DNA from: an uncultured Collinsella sp.
GTDB lineage: Bacteria > Actinomycetota > Coriobacteriia > Coriobacteriales > Coriobacteriaceae
Direction: 5' to 3'
NCBI GenBank assembly: GCA_958352845.1
Contig: CATWQC010000007.1
Coordinates: 35,973-99,972, forward strand
Length of the DNA stretch: 64,000 nucleotides
The translations under genes and the position numbers were made by a program. Positions 16,703 through 24,629 of this stretch are shown here, in pieces. The notes beneath the pieces are model-generated. The model had not been told where the DNA came from. It ran no database searches and saw nothing but the letters and a program-made list of their open reading frames with translations. Numbering within the stretch: the stretch's first letter is position 1; every line of letters begins with the position of its first letter.

Positions 16703-17467
16703 CTAGCAGATGACCTGCGTGTGTTCCTCGATGGCGGCGCGATCCTCGGCGGTAATACCCGGCTCGCACACCACGGCGTCCAAATTGTCCAGGCGGCAGA
16801 AGGTGTAGAAGTCGCGCTTACCAATTTTGCTGGAATCGGCAATCAAGTAGCGCGAGTCTGCCTTGCTAAAGGCGAGCTGCTGGATACGGCCCTCGTCCAT
16901 GTTGGACGTAGATACGTCGCCATCCAGAATGCCGTTGGCACCGATAAACGCCGCGTCGATGCCCAGCGCACGCAGGGCATCCTCGGCCGTTGGTCCCACA
17001 AAAGCGGCGGTGCGGCGACGGTACATACCACCCACGAGGCACAGGTCACAGTCCTCGCGCGCCTCGAGCAGGTTAAACACCGAGAGCGAATTGGTCACAA
17101 TGCGCAGGCGAAACGCCGGCAGCATCGAGACCATCTGCTCAACCGTGGTGCCCGTACCCAAAAAGATGGTCGAGCCTTCCTCGATAAGCTCCACAGCGCG
17201 GCGCGCGATCTGCAGCTTTTCCCCGGCATGCTTGGTACGCTTTTCGCTGTGCGAATACTCGTGGCGCAACATAGCATGTGGACGGCCCTGCGCGCTTCGG
17301 GCTCCACCGTGCACGCGCTCAATCTCACCTAGGCTCGCAAGCTCCTCAAGATCGCGGCGGATCGTCATATCCGAGACGCCCAGTGCGTCCGAGATCTCCT
17401 TGACCGAGACCGTGCCCTGTTCCTCGAGCAGCTGACGAACCTTATCCTGTCGCTCCGCCTTAATCAC
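16703..17467 (-). CDS. DeoR family transcriptional regulator
   Basis: This 254-aa sugar-phosphate-responsive repressor has an N-terminal HTH (RQDKVRQLLEEQGTVSVKEISDALGVSDMTIRRDLEELASLGEIERVHGGA) and a DeoRC effector domain with the IFLGTGTTVEQM phosphate-binding motif and YLIADSSKIGK segment. The start is GTG 17467 with GAGGA about nine bases upstream. It is divergent from the mutarotase gene at 17674, a likely target. Confidence 0.9.
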   Translation of the reverse strand: MIKAERQDKVRQLLEEQGTVSVKEISDALGVSDMTIRRDLEELASLGEIERVHGGARSAQGRPHAMLRHEYSHSEKRTKHAGEKLQIARRAVELIEEGSTIFLGTGTTVEQMVSMLPAFRLRIVTNSLSVFNLLEAREDCDLCLVGGMYRRRTAAFVGPTAEDALRALGIDAAFIGANGILDGDVSTSNMDEGRIQQLAFSKADSRYLIADSSKIGKRDFYTFCRLDNLDAVVCEPGITAEDRAAIEEHTQVIC

Positions 17468-17673
17468 GATGAATCCTCGCCGTTCTTTGCGCGCATATCA
17501 TTCAAACAGTAACGAACAAATTGTATCAGACTCGTGCGCGTCAAAAATCAACGCCAGCACAGCTCCAATCATCACTTTTTTGAGAAAAATACCCCCTGCT
17601 TTAGTGGGGTGTAGTGATAATCCCGCCTGTTCGCGCTACAGTTTGTCGGAAATACCTCGATGTTAGGAACCAA

Positions 17674-18726
17674 ATGATCACTTCCGAGCTTTTCGGCACC
17701 GCGCCGTGCGGTACCCCCGTTCATCGTTACACCCTCAACGGGCCCGAGATCTGCGTTCGCATTATGGACTATGGCGCCACCGTGCTGGGTATCGATGTGC
17801 CCGATATTCCCGGCAACGTGCGCGATGTGGTGCTGGGCTTCGATAAGCTCGAGGATTACTTTGACAACCCCGCCTGCTTTGGCGCGACCATCGGCCCCGT
17901 GGCAAACCGCACCGCGGGCGCCACGATCACCATCGACGGCACGGACTGGCATATGCCGGCCAACGAAGGCGTCAACAACCTGCACAGCGATCTTGAGCAC
18001 GGTCTGCATAAACGCGTGTGGGATGCTGAGCTCGACGAGGTCCACAATGCCGTGCGCATGACCACCTCGCTTGAGGATGGCGAACTGGGCCTTCCCGGCA
18101 ACCGCACCTTTACGGCCGTGTTTACCGTTACACGCACCGGCGTCTTTCGCATCGAGTATGGCTGCGAGAGCGACCGCGCCACCTACGTGTCCATGACCAA
18201 CCACACGTACTTTAACCTTGCCGGTCATAACGCCGGCATGGACTGTGAGCACTTCTTTGTTGCTAACGCTGCTCACTACCTGCCCATTAACGAGCAGAAC
18301 ATCCCCACCGGCGAGATTGCTCCGGTCGAGGGAACACCGTTTGACTTCCGCGAGCTGCGCCCCGTCGCACCCGGCATGGAGGCCGACGACCCGCAGATTA
18401 AGCAAGCCCGTGGCTACGATCACTGCCTGTGCATCGATGGCTATCAGTACGGGCGCAACCTGCGTCGCGCCCTGCATGTTGAGGAGATGTGGACCGGCCG
18501 TGAGCTGGACTACTACACCACCGCCCCGGGCGTGCAGCTCTACACCGGCAACTGGCTGGGCGACGAGCACGCCAAGGACGATGCTAACTATGGCTGGGGC
18601 GCCGGCTTTGCCCTCGAGGCCGAGATGTACCCCGACACGCCGCACCAGCCGCTGTTCCCGCAGGGCATTGTGGGCCCGGGTCACCCCTACAGCAATGTGA
18701 TCGAGTACCACTTTATGAGGCACTAA
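17674..18726 (+). CDS. galM: Aldose 1-epimerase (galactose mutarotase)
   Basis: This 350-aa cytoplasmic enzyme interconverts the alpha and beta anomers of galactose or other aldoses, feeding the Leloir pathway. Visible signatures are GATIGPVANRTAGATITIDG, the NNLHSD segment, the catalytic histidine in TNHTYFNLAGH, and a C-terminal PGVQLYTGNW. The start is ATG 17674 (AGGAAC upstream); an in-frame ATG at 17614 lacks an RBS. The length is usual for GalM. The divergent DeoR gene may regulate it. Confidence 0.93.
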   Translation: MITSELFGTAPCGTPVHRYTLNGPEICVRIMDYGATVLGIDVPDIPGNVRDVVLGFDKLEDYFDNPACFGATIGPVANRTAGATITIDGTDWHMPANEGVNNLHSDLEHGLHKRVWDAELDEVHNAVRMTTSLEDGELGLPGNRTFTAVFTVTRTGVFRIEYGCESDRATYVSMTNHTYFNLAGHNAGMDCEHFFVANAAHYLPINEQNIPTGEIAPVEGTPFDFRELRPVAPGMEADDPQIKQARGYDHCLCIDGYQYGRNLRRALHVEEMWTGRELDYYTTAPGVQLYTGNWLGDEHAKDDANYGWGAGFALEAEMYPDTPHQPLFPQGIVGPGHPYSNVIEYHFMRH

Positions 18727-19052
18727 GCCCACAACGCGACATCTCGCACAGCAACGCCCGCCGGCACCACCGCCAATGGGCGCTGCTTCATGCCTAAATC
18801 CTTCTTTTCGATGCCACCGAATTGGTGACATAACAAAACTATGCCGAATTACTACGATGAACCCACTATGTCCGACCACGCGCTGGTTTATAAAAAATTA
18901 GCAACTCGTCTACCTGCGGTTTTATTCTCTGCAAATTTGGCATGCTCGGCGATAAGCAATTCATCGTAGTAAACCGGCATAGTTTTGGCGGACAGCGCCA
19001 CACAGATCCCCTACGAAGGCAAAATGATCCGTTTTCCTCCGTCCCCAAGGGA
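18727..19052. other. Convergent intergenic stretch holding a TIR element
   Basis: This 326-bp gap lies between convergent galM and the orphan EIIB gene. It holds the inverted-repeat element at 18834-18987. A 60-codon minus-strand frame across the element has no RBS or recognisable product, and I do not call it a gene. Confidence 0.5.
18834..18987. repeat. MITE-like element with 27-bp terminal inverted repeats
   Basis: CAAAACTATGCCG..TTACTACGATGA (18834-18860) and its complement (18961-18987) match at 25 of 27 positions and enclose 100 bp of AT-richer sequence. There is no open gene inside and no clear target duplication. It could be a non-autonomous transposon remnant or a large structured RNA/terminator. 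Confidence 0.65.
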
Positions 19053-19535
19053 TCAGTTGAACAGATTGCCGATGGGGTCGGGGGCGGAACTGGGGAGATA
19101 GCGGATTTCTAGTTCTATGCCGAGCTTTTGCAGCTCTCTGAGAACAGCGACGTCTGTGTCGTCTACGGCAACTGCGGGCGTTGCGGGACGCTTGCCCTCC
19201 CCTGCCTGCATATGACCAATGCTGATCTTGGTGATCGGCACACCGCCCTTAACCAGCGCGAGCGCATCGGAGGGTGAGGCCACCATGATCAGAATCAATT
19301 GGCGAGGCGTTGCGGTATGAATGACGTCGATGGTCCTTTGCACCGAGAAAAACCGCGTCCAAACGCCTTCTGGCGCCGCCACCCTCATGGGTGCCCATTG
19401 GCGCGAATCTGCCGCGATCTCATCGTTGACGATTAGGACAAGGTTGGAACCCACGGCTTCGTTCCACAGCTCAACGTCTTGTCCGTAAATGAAACGGTCG
19501 TCGATGCGTGCGAGAAGAATCTTGGGCTGAGTCAT
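19053..19535 (-). CDS. Orphan mannose-family PTS EIIB lacking the phosphorylation His
   Basis: This 160-aa protein aligns along its full length with the EIIB at 28790-29272 (same motifs VLIVNDEIA, RFFSVQRTIDVI, LVKGGVPI, IGHMQAGEGKRPA). Active EIIBs of this family carry a phospho-histidine in DxRLVHGQ. Here the motif reads RIDDRFIYGQ: Tyr17 replaces His17 by a single C-to-T change (codon at 19485-19487). No EIIA, EIIC or EIID is adjacent. It is unlikely to transfer phosphate and may be a sensor, an inhibitory decoy or a decaying paralogue. ATG 19535 gives the standard family length. Confidence 0.85.
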   Translation of the reverse strand: MTQPKILLARIDDRFIYGQDVELWNEAVGSNLVLIVNDEIAADSRQWAPMRVAAPEGVWTRFFSVQRTIDVIHTATPRQLILIMVASPSDALALVKGGVPITKISIGHMQAGEGKRPATPAVAVDDTDVAVLRELQKLGIELEIRYLPSSAPDPIGNLFN

Positions 19536-19692
19536 CGCTGCCCCATTCTGTTTGAGACCCGTAAGAGCAAGACATCGCGTCTCCAATATTAGTGCATTTA
19601 AAGTGAGAAAAGCCGTCAGAACACTTGCGCGGATTTGCGATGTCCCGTATCATAGACAGCCGTTGACGCCTCAGTTGCGCCATCACATGGCC

Positions 19693-19768
19693 GCCAGCGT
19701 AGCTCAGTTGGTAGAGCACCGCTCTCGTAAAGCGGGGGTCACCGGTTCGAGCCCGGTCGCTGGCTCCA
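19693..19768 (+). tRNA. tRNA-Thr (anticodon CGT)
   Basis: A complete cloverleaf: acceptor arms GCCAGCG/CGCTGGC, D-arm GCTCAGTTGGTAGAGC, anticodon stem CCGCT/AGCGG with loop CTCGTAA (anticodon CGT), TPsiC arm CCGGTTCGAGCCCGG, discriminator T and an encoded CCA end. Confidence 0.97.
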
Positions 19769-19780
19769 TTGCACAAGATA

Positions 19781-19803
19781 GCCGCCTTCGGGCGGCTTTT
19801 TTG
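19781..19803 (+). terminator. Terminator after tRNA-Thr
   Basis: GCCGCC-TTCG-GGCGGC hairpin followed by six Ts, 12 bp after the tRNA. Confidence 0.9.
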
Positions 19804-19976
19804 TTGCTGATTTCGGGCGCGCATCCGCCAATCCAAGCACAACGCCGCCGGAAACTCCCCTACTCAACAAAAGCCCCGCCAACCGCAATCCCCAAAGGAA
19901 CCGCGATCAGCGGGGCCCAAGCGAGCTCCCCCAAGGGATAACGCTCGCAACACGAACAGCTCAGCCGAGCAGTGCG

Positions 19977-20450
19977 TTACTCCTCCCAGTAAGCGTCTGC
20001 AAGCAGCTTAAAGCAGATCTTCTTGACCGGCTGTGCGCCATCGCCCGGGAACTCGAGCGTGGGCATGTGAGGCTCGCCGGCAACAAACAGCGCGAACTTG
20101 TCGTCGGCAAGATCGCCGGCGATCGAAGCGTCGGAATCGACCAGATCGTAGTCGTCCTTCTCGTCAAACTCCTGAACCAGCGTCAGGCTGCCCGTGGCAA
20201 CCTTAAAGGCCTCGCGACCCTCGACGTCGATCTGCAGGTCGTGATAGCGCTGATGCGTCTCATAGTGAGCCTCGGCTTCGGGACGCGTCGTGGGAGCCAT
20301 GACGTTCGCAAAGACCTTGTCGCCCAGAATCGGATGGCTGCCGACCTCGAGCTTCGCCGGATCGTTCTCCTCGAGCCAGTCGATCAGCACGTCGAGGCCC
20401 TTGAGCATTCCACGGTACTCCTCGATATCGCCCAATGCACCGTAAATCAT
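19977..20450 (-). CDS. YhcH/YjgK/YiaL family protein (NanQ-like anomerase)
   Basis: This 157-aa cupin-like cytosolic protein has the family start MIYGALGDIEEYRG, the central HYETHQRYHDLQIDVEGREA segment with metal-binding His/Asp residues, and the C-terminal FPGDGAQPVKKICFKLL. Relatives include the NanQ sialic acid anomerase and the so-called EbgC/beta-galactosidase beta subunit. In this setting, downstream of a sugar kinase and amino-sugar genes, an anomerase role on an amino sugar or sialic acid is plausible. GAGAGGGG precedes the ATG. Confidence 0.85.
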   Translation of the reverse strand: MIYGALGDIEEYRGMLKGLDVLIDWLEENDPAKLEVGSHPILGDKVFANVMAPTTRPEAEAHYETHQRYHDLQIDVEGREAFKVATGSLTLVQEFDEKDDYDLVDSDASIAGDLADDKFALFVAGEPHMPTLEFPGDGAQPVKKICFKLLADAYWEE

Positions 20451-20482
20451 CTAAATCCCCTCTCGGATCGTTTCTTTGGCGG

Positions 20483-20641
20483 CTACTCGGCAAACGCATT
20501 ACCGACGCTGTTGCCACCCACATGCGTCTCGACCAGGGTAAGGTCGGGATTGAACACGACAACGTCGGCGTCGCGCCCCGACATAATGCTATCGCACTTG
20601 TCGTCGACATGAGCTAGCAACCGATGCCGGGGCCGCAGCAC
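20483..20641 (-). pseudogene. C-terminal fragment of a second nagA
   Basis: The minus-strand frame ending at 20483 encodes the last 43 residues of an N-acetylglucosamine-6-phosphate deacetylase: 32 of 43 match the end of the intact NagA at 23343 (shared SIM.GRDAD, VVF, LTLVET, SVGNAF). The rest of the gene is missing; upstream is the stop of the PfkB gene. A GTG at 20639-20641 lies three bases after AGGAG, so a 52-aa peptide might be translated. It looks like the scar of a deletion or recombination between nagA copies. Confidence 0.8.
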
Positions 20642-20647
20642 AAGCTC

Positions 20648-21583
20648 CTACAGCTCGGTCACGACAACGCCGTTGTAAACCTCGTCCCAACGATCCATAA
20701 CCAAGTGGCCAGTCATGGGATCCATGGCATTGAGCTTGCCGCAGGTGTTGGCGGTACGCAGCACCGTCTCGTCGTCGGCGCCGGCAGCAATCGCATGTGC
20801 GAAACCGGCAATGGTCGAATCGCCAGAGCCCGTAGCGTTAACGGCGGGGATATCGGGGGTCTTGGCGCGGAACGCACGGCCGTTATGGAAACCAACGGAG
20901 CCGGCAGCGCCCATGGATACGACGACCCAGGGGATATCGGAGAAGCGGGCGTCAGAGGCGAGCGCAGAACGGAGCTCGTCCACATCGTCGGTGGTAAAGC
21001 TCGTGCCCAGAAGGCCGTTAATTTCGGTCAGGTTAGGCTTAACCAGCTCAGGCTTGACCTTGGACTTGAGCGCAGCCTCGAGCGAGGCGCCCGAGGTATC
21101 GAGCAGCACCTTGGCGCCGGCGTTCTCTGCAATGCCCGTGATCTTGGCGTAGTAGTCCGCCTCGACGCCGCGGGGCAGCGAACCCGAGATGGTAACGACA
21201 TCGGCCTTGCTCGCAAGCTCGGCGAACTTGGCGGTAAAGGCATCGAGCTCCTCGGGGGCAATCGTCGGGCCGCTCTCGAGCAACTCGGTCTGGTTGCCAG
21301 CATGAAGGATATTGAGGCAGATGCGGGTCTCGCCCTTGATGGGCACAAAATCATTCTTAATGCCGTTGGCATCCATGAGCTCGGCCATATAGGCGCCCAT
21401 ATGACCACCAAGCAAGCCGGTTGCCACAACGTCGTCGCCCAGCTGGCCCAGGACGCGGGCCACGTTGAGGCCCTTACCGCCGGCGGTCTTTTCGGGCGTC
21501 ACGCGGTTGACGTCGTCGATAATGAGCTCATCGAGCTGATAGCGCGTATCGACGGACGGGTTCATCGTAACGGTGAGGATCAT
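20648..21583 (-). CDS. PfkB family sugar-phosphate kinase (1-phosphofructokinase / tagatose-6-phosphate kinase type)
   Basis: This 311-aa ATP-dependent kinase starts MILTVTMNPSVDTRYQL, the hallmark of the FruK/LacC branch, with GGKGLNVARVLGQLG for substrate binding and NATGSGDSTIAGFAHA carrying the catalytic Asp and anion hole. ATG 21583 follows AAGGAGC. Beside AgaS and NagA, phosphorylation of tagatose-6-phosphate to the 1,6-bisphosphate is the natural role; fructose-1-phosphate is the alternative. It is cotranscribed with the LacX-like gene. Confidence 0.88.
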   Translation of the reverse strand: MILTVTMNPSVDTRYQLDELIIDDVNRVTPEKTAGGKGLNVARVLGQLGDDVVATGLLGGHMGAYMAELMDANGIKNDFVPIKGETRICLNILHAGNQTELLESGPTIAPEELDAFTAKFAELASKADVVTISGSLPRGVEADYYAKITGIAENAGAKVLLDTSGASLEAALKSKVKPELVKPNLTEINGLLGTSFTTDDVDELRSALASDARFSDIPWVVVSMGAAGSVGFHNGRAFRAKTPDIPAVNATGSGDSTIAGFAHAIAAGADDETVLRTANTCGKLNAMDPMTGHLVMDRWDEVYNGVVVTEL

Positions 21584-21642
21584 TTCTAGCTCCTTATCTC
21601 GCAGGCTCCTTATGCCTTGCAAAACGAATTGGCTACATGCGA

Positions 21643-22524
21643 CTACAGAATCTCGATTGTGAACGAGCGCACGATGGTTTCTTTGGGCTTGGCGATAAGG
21701 CAGCCGCGCTTGTGCTCAAGCACGTCATCCTCATCGGAACAGGTCGAGAGGCCGCCCCAGGGCTCAACTGCCACAAAATCGCCCTCGGGCTTGCTCCACA
21801 CAATGAGATATGGGAAGCCCTCAAAGCTCAGGCGGACGCCCTTGTCCTCGCCCTTTTTGGAAAGCGTGACCTGACGGCTCTCGAGCACGTCAAAGATGGT
21901 CTCCGCAAAATCGAAGAGCTCATGTGACAGAGGCAGCGTCTTTCCCACCATGGGGTTCTTGGAGCGATTGGTCACGTCAATCAAGCCAGTCGAGGGGACG
22001 GCAGTGCAAAGCTCAGCAGCCTCGTCTTTCTCAAAGCGCAACTCGTAGTCCGTATAGGCCTCGCCCTCATCGAGCGGGCACCTAAAGCCGGGATGACCGC
22101 CGATAAAGAACGGCATGTCCTCGGTTCCCTCGTTGGTCACCTCATAGGAGACGCGCACGGCGGTATCCTCGAGCGTATAACGGGCGACAAGCTTAAACGG
22201 ATACGGATAATCGCTCAGCAGCGCGGCGTTATCCTCGGAAGCCAGGCACATCGCCAGCTCGTTCTCGCCTTGGCTCAGCAGCTTCCACTCCTGTTTGCGC
22301 GCAAATCCGTGGCGAGCGAGCTTTACATGATGCCCGGCAAACGTCATGGCGCTGTTATCGCGCAAACCTCCGCAAATCGGGAAGCAAATCGGTGCCTGGC
22401 CGGACCACACGGCGGGATCGCCCTGCCACAGATACTCGCGACCTCCGGCCTCAATCGAGGTAAACGAACCACCAGCCGTGGACACCTTAATAGAAATCGA
22501 ATCGTTGGAGAGAGCGTATTCCAT
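21643..22524 (-). CDS. Aldose 1-epimerase family protein, LacX-like
   Basis: This 293-aa mutarotase-fold protein starts EYALSNDSISIKVSTAGGSFTSIEAGGREYLW and contains APICFPICGGLRD and a conserved FFIGGHPGFRCPL segment, as in LacX-type proteins. It probably interconverts anomers of a hexose or hexose phosphate. GAAAGGATGG precedes ATG. It is the first gene of the operon with the PfkB kinase, divergent from the flavodoxin gene. Confidence 0.87.
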   Translation of the reverse strand: MEYALSNDSISIKVSTAGGSFTSIEAGGREYLWQGDPAVWSGQAPICFPICGGLRDNSAMTFAGHHVKLARHGFARKQEWKLLSQGENELAMCLASEDNAALLSDYPYPFKLVARYTLEDTAVRVSYEVTNEGTEDMPFFIGGHPGFRCPLDEGEAYTDYELRFEKDEAAELCTAVPSTGLIDVTNRSKNPMVGKTLPLSHELFDFAETIFDVLESRQVTLSKKGEDKGVRLSFEGFPYLIVWSKPEGDFVAVEPWGGLSTCSDEDDVLEHKRGCLIAKPKETIVRSFTIEIL

Positions 22525-22682
22525 TGCCCATCCTTTCGAACAACTGCTTTTTTTGCTCGCAAGAACCCGTCTCGGCCCTGACCAAAGGACAAACCCGCAC
22601 GTTCATCGATGCGTCCGGTATCCCAGCCATGCAACGGGGTACCATACAGACATTGATGCAATTACAGCTGAAAGGCCTTCTT

Positions 22683-23267
22683 ATGCGAACCATCATCCTC
22701 TACGCCTCGCGCCATCACGGCAATACGAAAAAGCTCGTGGACGCCATCGTTGAGGCACACCCCGAGATCGATACCCTCGACGTCAAGGCGCTCGGCAAAA
22801 ACGAGTATCCCAACCTGCACGAATATCATCTGATCGGTGTCGCCACGGGCATCTATTACTCCGAGATCGACAAAGATATGGCGCGCGTGCTCACGAACGT
22901 GCTGCAGCCGCAGGACAAGGTGTTTGGCCTTATGACCTACGGTGGCAAAAACAAGTGGTACGGCAAGGATATCGATGGCATCTGCCGCATGAGGCAGGCC
23001 ATCTTTATGGGTGTCTACGGCTGCCCCGGCTTTGATACGTGGGGGCCGTTCAAACTCACCGGCGGTGTCCAGAAGGGGCACCCAACTGCCGAAGAGATTA
23101 AGGGAGCTGTCGATTTCTTCGACAAAATCGAAGATGAGTACGGCGACATCATCGTCGAAGAGTACGCCAAGCGCGAGAAGCGTCTAGCATACGAAAAGGA
23201 GCATCCCGCGGGGGGTCTTGTGGCCGGCGTCAAGCGCACGGCAAAGAAGATCGCTAACAAGCTGTAA
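22683..23267 (+). CDS. Flavodoxin family protein
   Basis: This 194-aa flavoprotein has the N-terminal FMN phosphate-binding loop YASRHHGNTKKLVDAI and a flavodoxin-like core (IGVATGIYYSEI, FGLMTYGGKNK). The C-terminal tail after residue 150 is Lys/Glu-rich and helical. ATG 22683 has AAAGG upstream; a longer frame from 22524 lacks support. It probably carries electrons for an unidentified partner and has no obvious link to the sugar genes on either side. Confidence 0.85.
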   Translation: MRTIILYASRHHGNTKKLVDAIVEAHPEIDTLDVKALGKNEYPNLHEYHLIGVATGIYYSEIDKDMARVLTNVLQPQDKVFGLMTYGGKNKWYGKDIDGICRMRQAIFMGVYGCPGFDTWGPFKLTGGVQKGHPTAEEIKGAVDFFDKIEDEYGDIIVEEYAKREKRLAYEKEHPAGGLVAGVKRTAKKIANKL

Positions 23268-23296
23268 CTGTTAAGGTGCTTTTGAGCGTTTAACCC

Positions 23297-23337
23297 ATAC
23301 GGCGGGTCCGAGCAGATTCGGGCCCGCCGTCCTTTTC
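23297..23337. terminator. Convergent terminator between flavodoxin gene and nagA
   Basis: ACGGCGGGTCCGA.. and ..TTCGGGCCCGCCGT pair into a strong stem followed by CCTTTTCT on the plus strand. Confidence 0.75.
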
Positions 23338-23342
23338 TATCG

Positions 23343-24512
23343 TTACTCGGTAAAGGCGTTGCCGACGCTCTGGCCGCCAACATACGTCTCGACGAGGGTG
23401 AGCTCATGGTCGAACACGACAAAGTCGGCGTCGCGACCCGGCATGATGCTGCCGCACTTATCCTCGATGTGCGCGGAGCGCGCCGGCACCTCAGTTGCCA
23501 TGCGAATGGCGATATCGGCGCTGGCGATGCCCCAGTCGACGATGTTCTTGACGCCCTGGGCAAGCGTGAGCACCGAGCCGGCAATGCTCTTGCCGTCGGC
23601 GAGCCAGCACAGGTTGTCCTTCATGATGACGTCCATGCCACCACTGGTGTAGCTGCCCTCGGGCATGCCGCCGCAACCCAGGCAGTCGGTGATGAGCACC
23701 GTGTGCTGCCAGCCCTTTGCCTGCAGCAGCGCCTTGATGGCGGCAGGGTTTACGTGCTTGCCGTCACAGATGATCTCGGCGTAGGTCTCGGGCGTGGACA
23801 TGGCAGCGCCCACGACACCGGGCTCACGGTGATGCAGCCCGCGCTGGCCGTTATAGGTATGCGTAAAGCAGCTGGCGCCGGCGTTGATGGCGGCGATGCA
23901 CTCATCGTAGGTGGCGTCGGAGTGACCGATGCTGGTCACCACACCCTTGGCGTTCAGAGCAGCCGCATAAGCAGCGGCACCGTCGCGCTCGGCCGCCATG
24001 GCGCTCTTAACGATGCGACCGCCCGCAGCCTCCTGCCACTGATCGAAGACCTCCTCGGAGGGATCGATCAGGTAAGCAGGGTTCTGCGCGCCCACGTGCT
24101 TCATGGTAAAGAAGGGACCTTCCAGGTAGATGCCCTGAATGCGAGCACCGCAGAAGTCGGGGCCGCGGCCCTCGTCAGCCTGGGCGATGGCGGCGCAGGC
24201 ATCCTTGATCTGCTCGACGCCATCGGTGAACGTCGTGGGCAGCCAGCTGGTGGTACCGCGACGGGCGAGCTCGGTTGAGCTGATATCGATGCCCTCGGGA
24301 TCGTTATCGGTAGTTGAGTGGTTGTAGAAGCCATGGATGTGAGTATCGACCATACCCGGTGCGATCCACGATCCCGTGTAGTCCTTAATCTCGCAAGAGG
24401 GCTCGTCGGCCTGCCAGGCGCCAAAAACGCCATCCTCGACCATAAGATAGCCGCCCAGTTGCGGGCCTGCCGGCAAGAAGAACTTGTCAGCCTTAATTGC
24501 GTACGTGCTCAT
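23343..24512 (-). CDS. nagA: N-acetylglucosamine-6-phosphate deacetylase
   Basis: This 389-aa amidohydrolase removes acetate from GlcNAc-6-P (or GalNAc-6-P) in the cytoplasm. The metal and catalytic motifs are present in order: APGMVDTHIHGF, GIYLEGPF, TSIGHSDAT, FTHTYNG and the catalytic Asp in LITDCLGCGG. ATG 24512 is five bases after GAGGAG; GTG 24518 is less likely. It lies downstream of agaS, after a terminator-like hairpin, and fits the amino-sugar route. A second, truncated copy is at 20483. Confidence 0.93.
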   Translation of the reverse strand: MSTYAIKADKFFLPAGPQLGGYLMVEDGVFGAWQADEPSCEIKDYTGSWIAPGMVDTHIHGFYNHSTTDNDPEGIDISSTELARRGTTSWLPTTFTDGVEQIKDACAAIAQADEGRGPDFCGARIQGIYLEGPFFTMKHVGAQNPAYLIDPSEEVFDQWQEAAGGRIVKSAMAAERDGAAAYAAALNAKGVVTSIGHSDATYDECIAAINAGASCFTHTYNGQRGLHHREPGVVGAAMSTPETYAEIICDGKHVNPAAIKALLQAKGWQHTVLITDCLGCGGMPEGSYTSGGMDVIMKDNLCWLADGKSIAGSVLTLAQGVKNIVDWGIASADIAIRMATEVPARSAHIEDKCGSIMPGRDADFVVFDHELTLVETYVGGQSVGNAFTE

Positions 24513-24570
24513 ATGCACTCCTCGCTTCTAAAGCAGTTGACTGTGGTAATGCTTATACCCAGCTCACGTA

Positions 24571-24612
24571 AAACAAAAAGCGCCCGCCCGCCGTTATGAG
24601 CGGACGGGCGCC
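24571..24612 (-). terminator. Terminator between agaS and nagA
   Basis: GCGCCCGTCCGC..GCGGGCGGGCGC stem (one mismatch) followed on the minus strand by TTTTTGTTTT. nagA may therefore have its own promoter or depend on read-through. Confidence 0.75.
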
Positions 24613-24629
24613 CTTACAGGGGGACGCGA

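Noticed and set aside
18866..19048. A 60-codon minus-strand gene in the galM/EIIB gap
   Set aside because: It spans the inverted-repeat element, lacks a ribosome site and shows no recognisable sequence.
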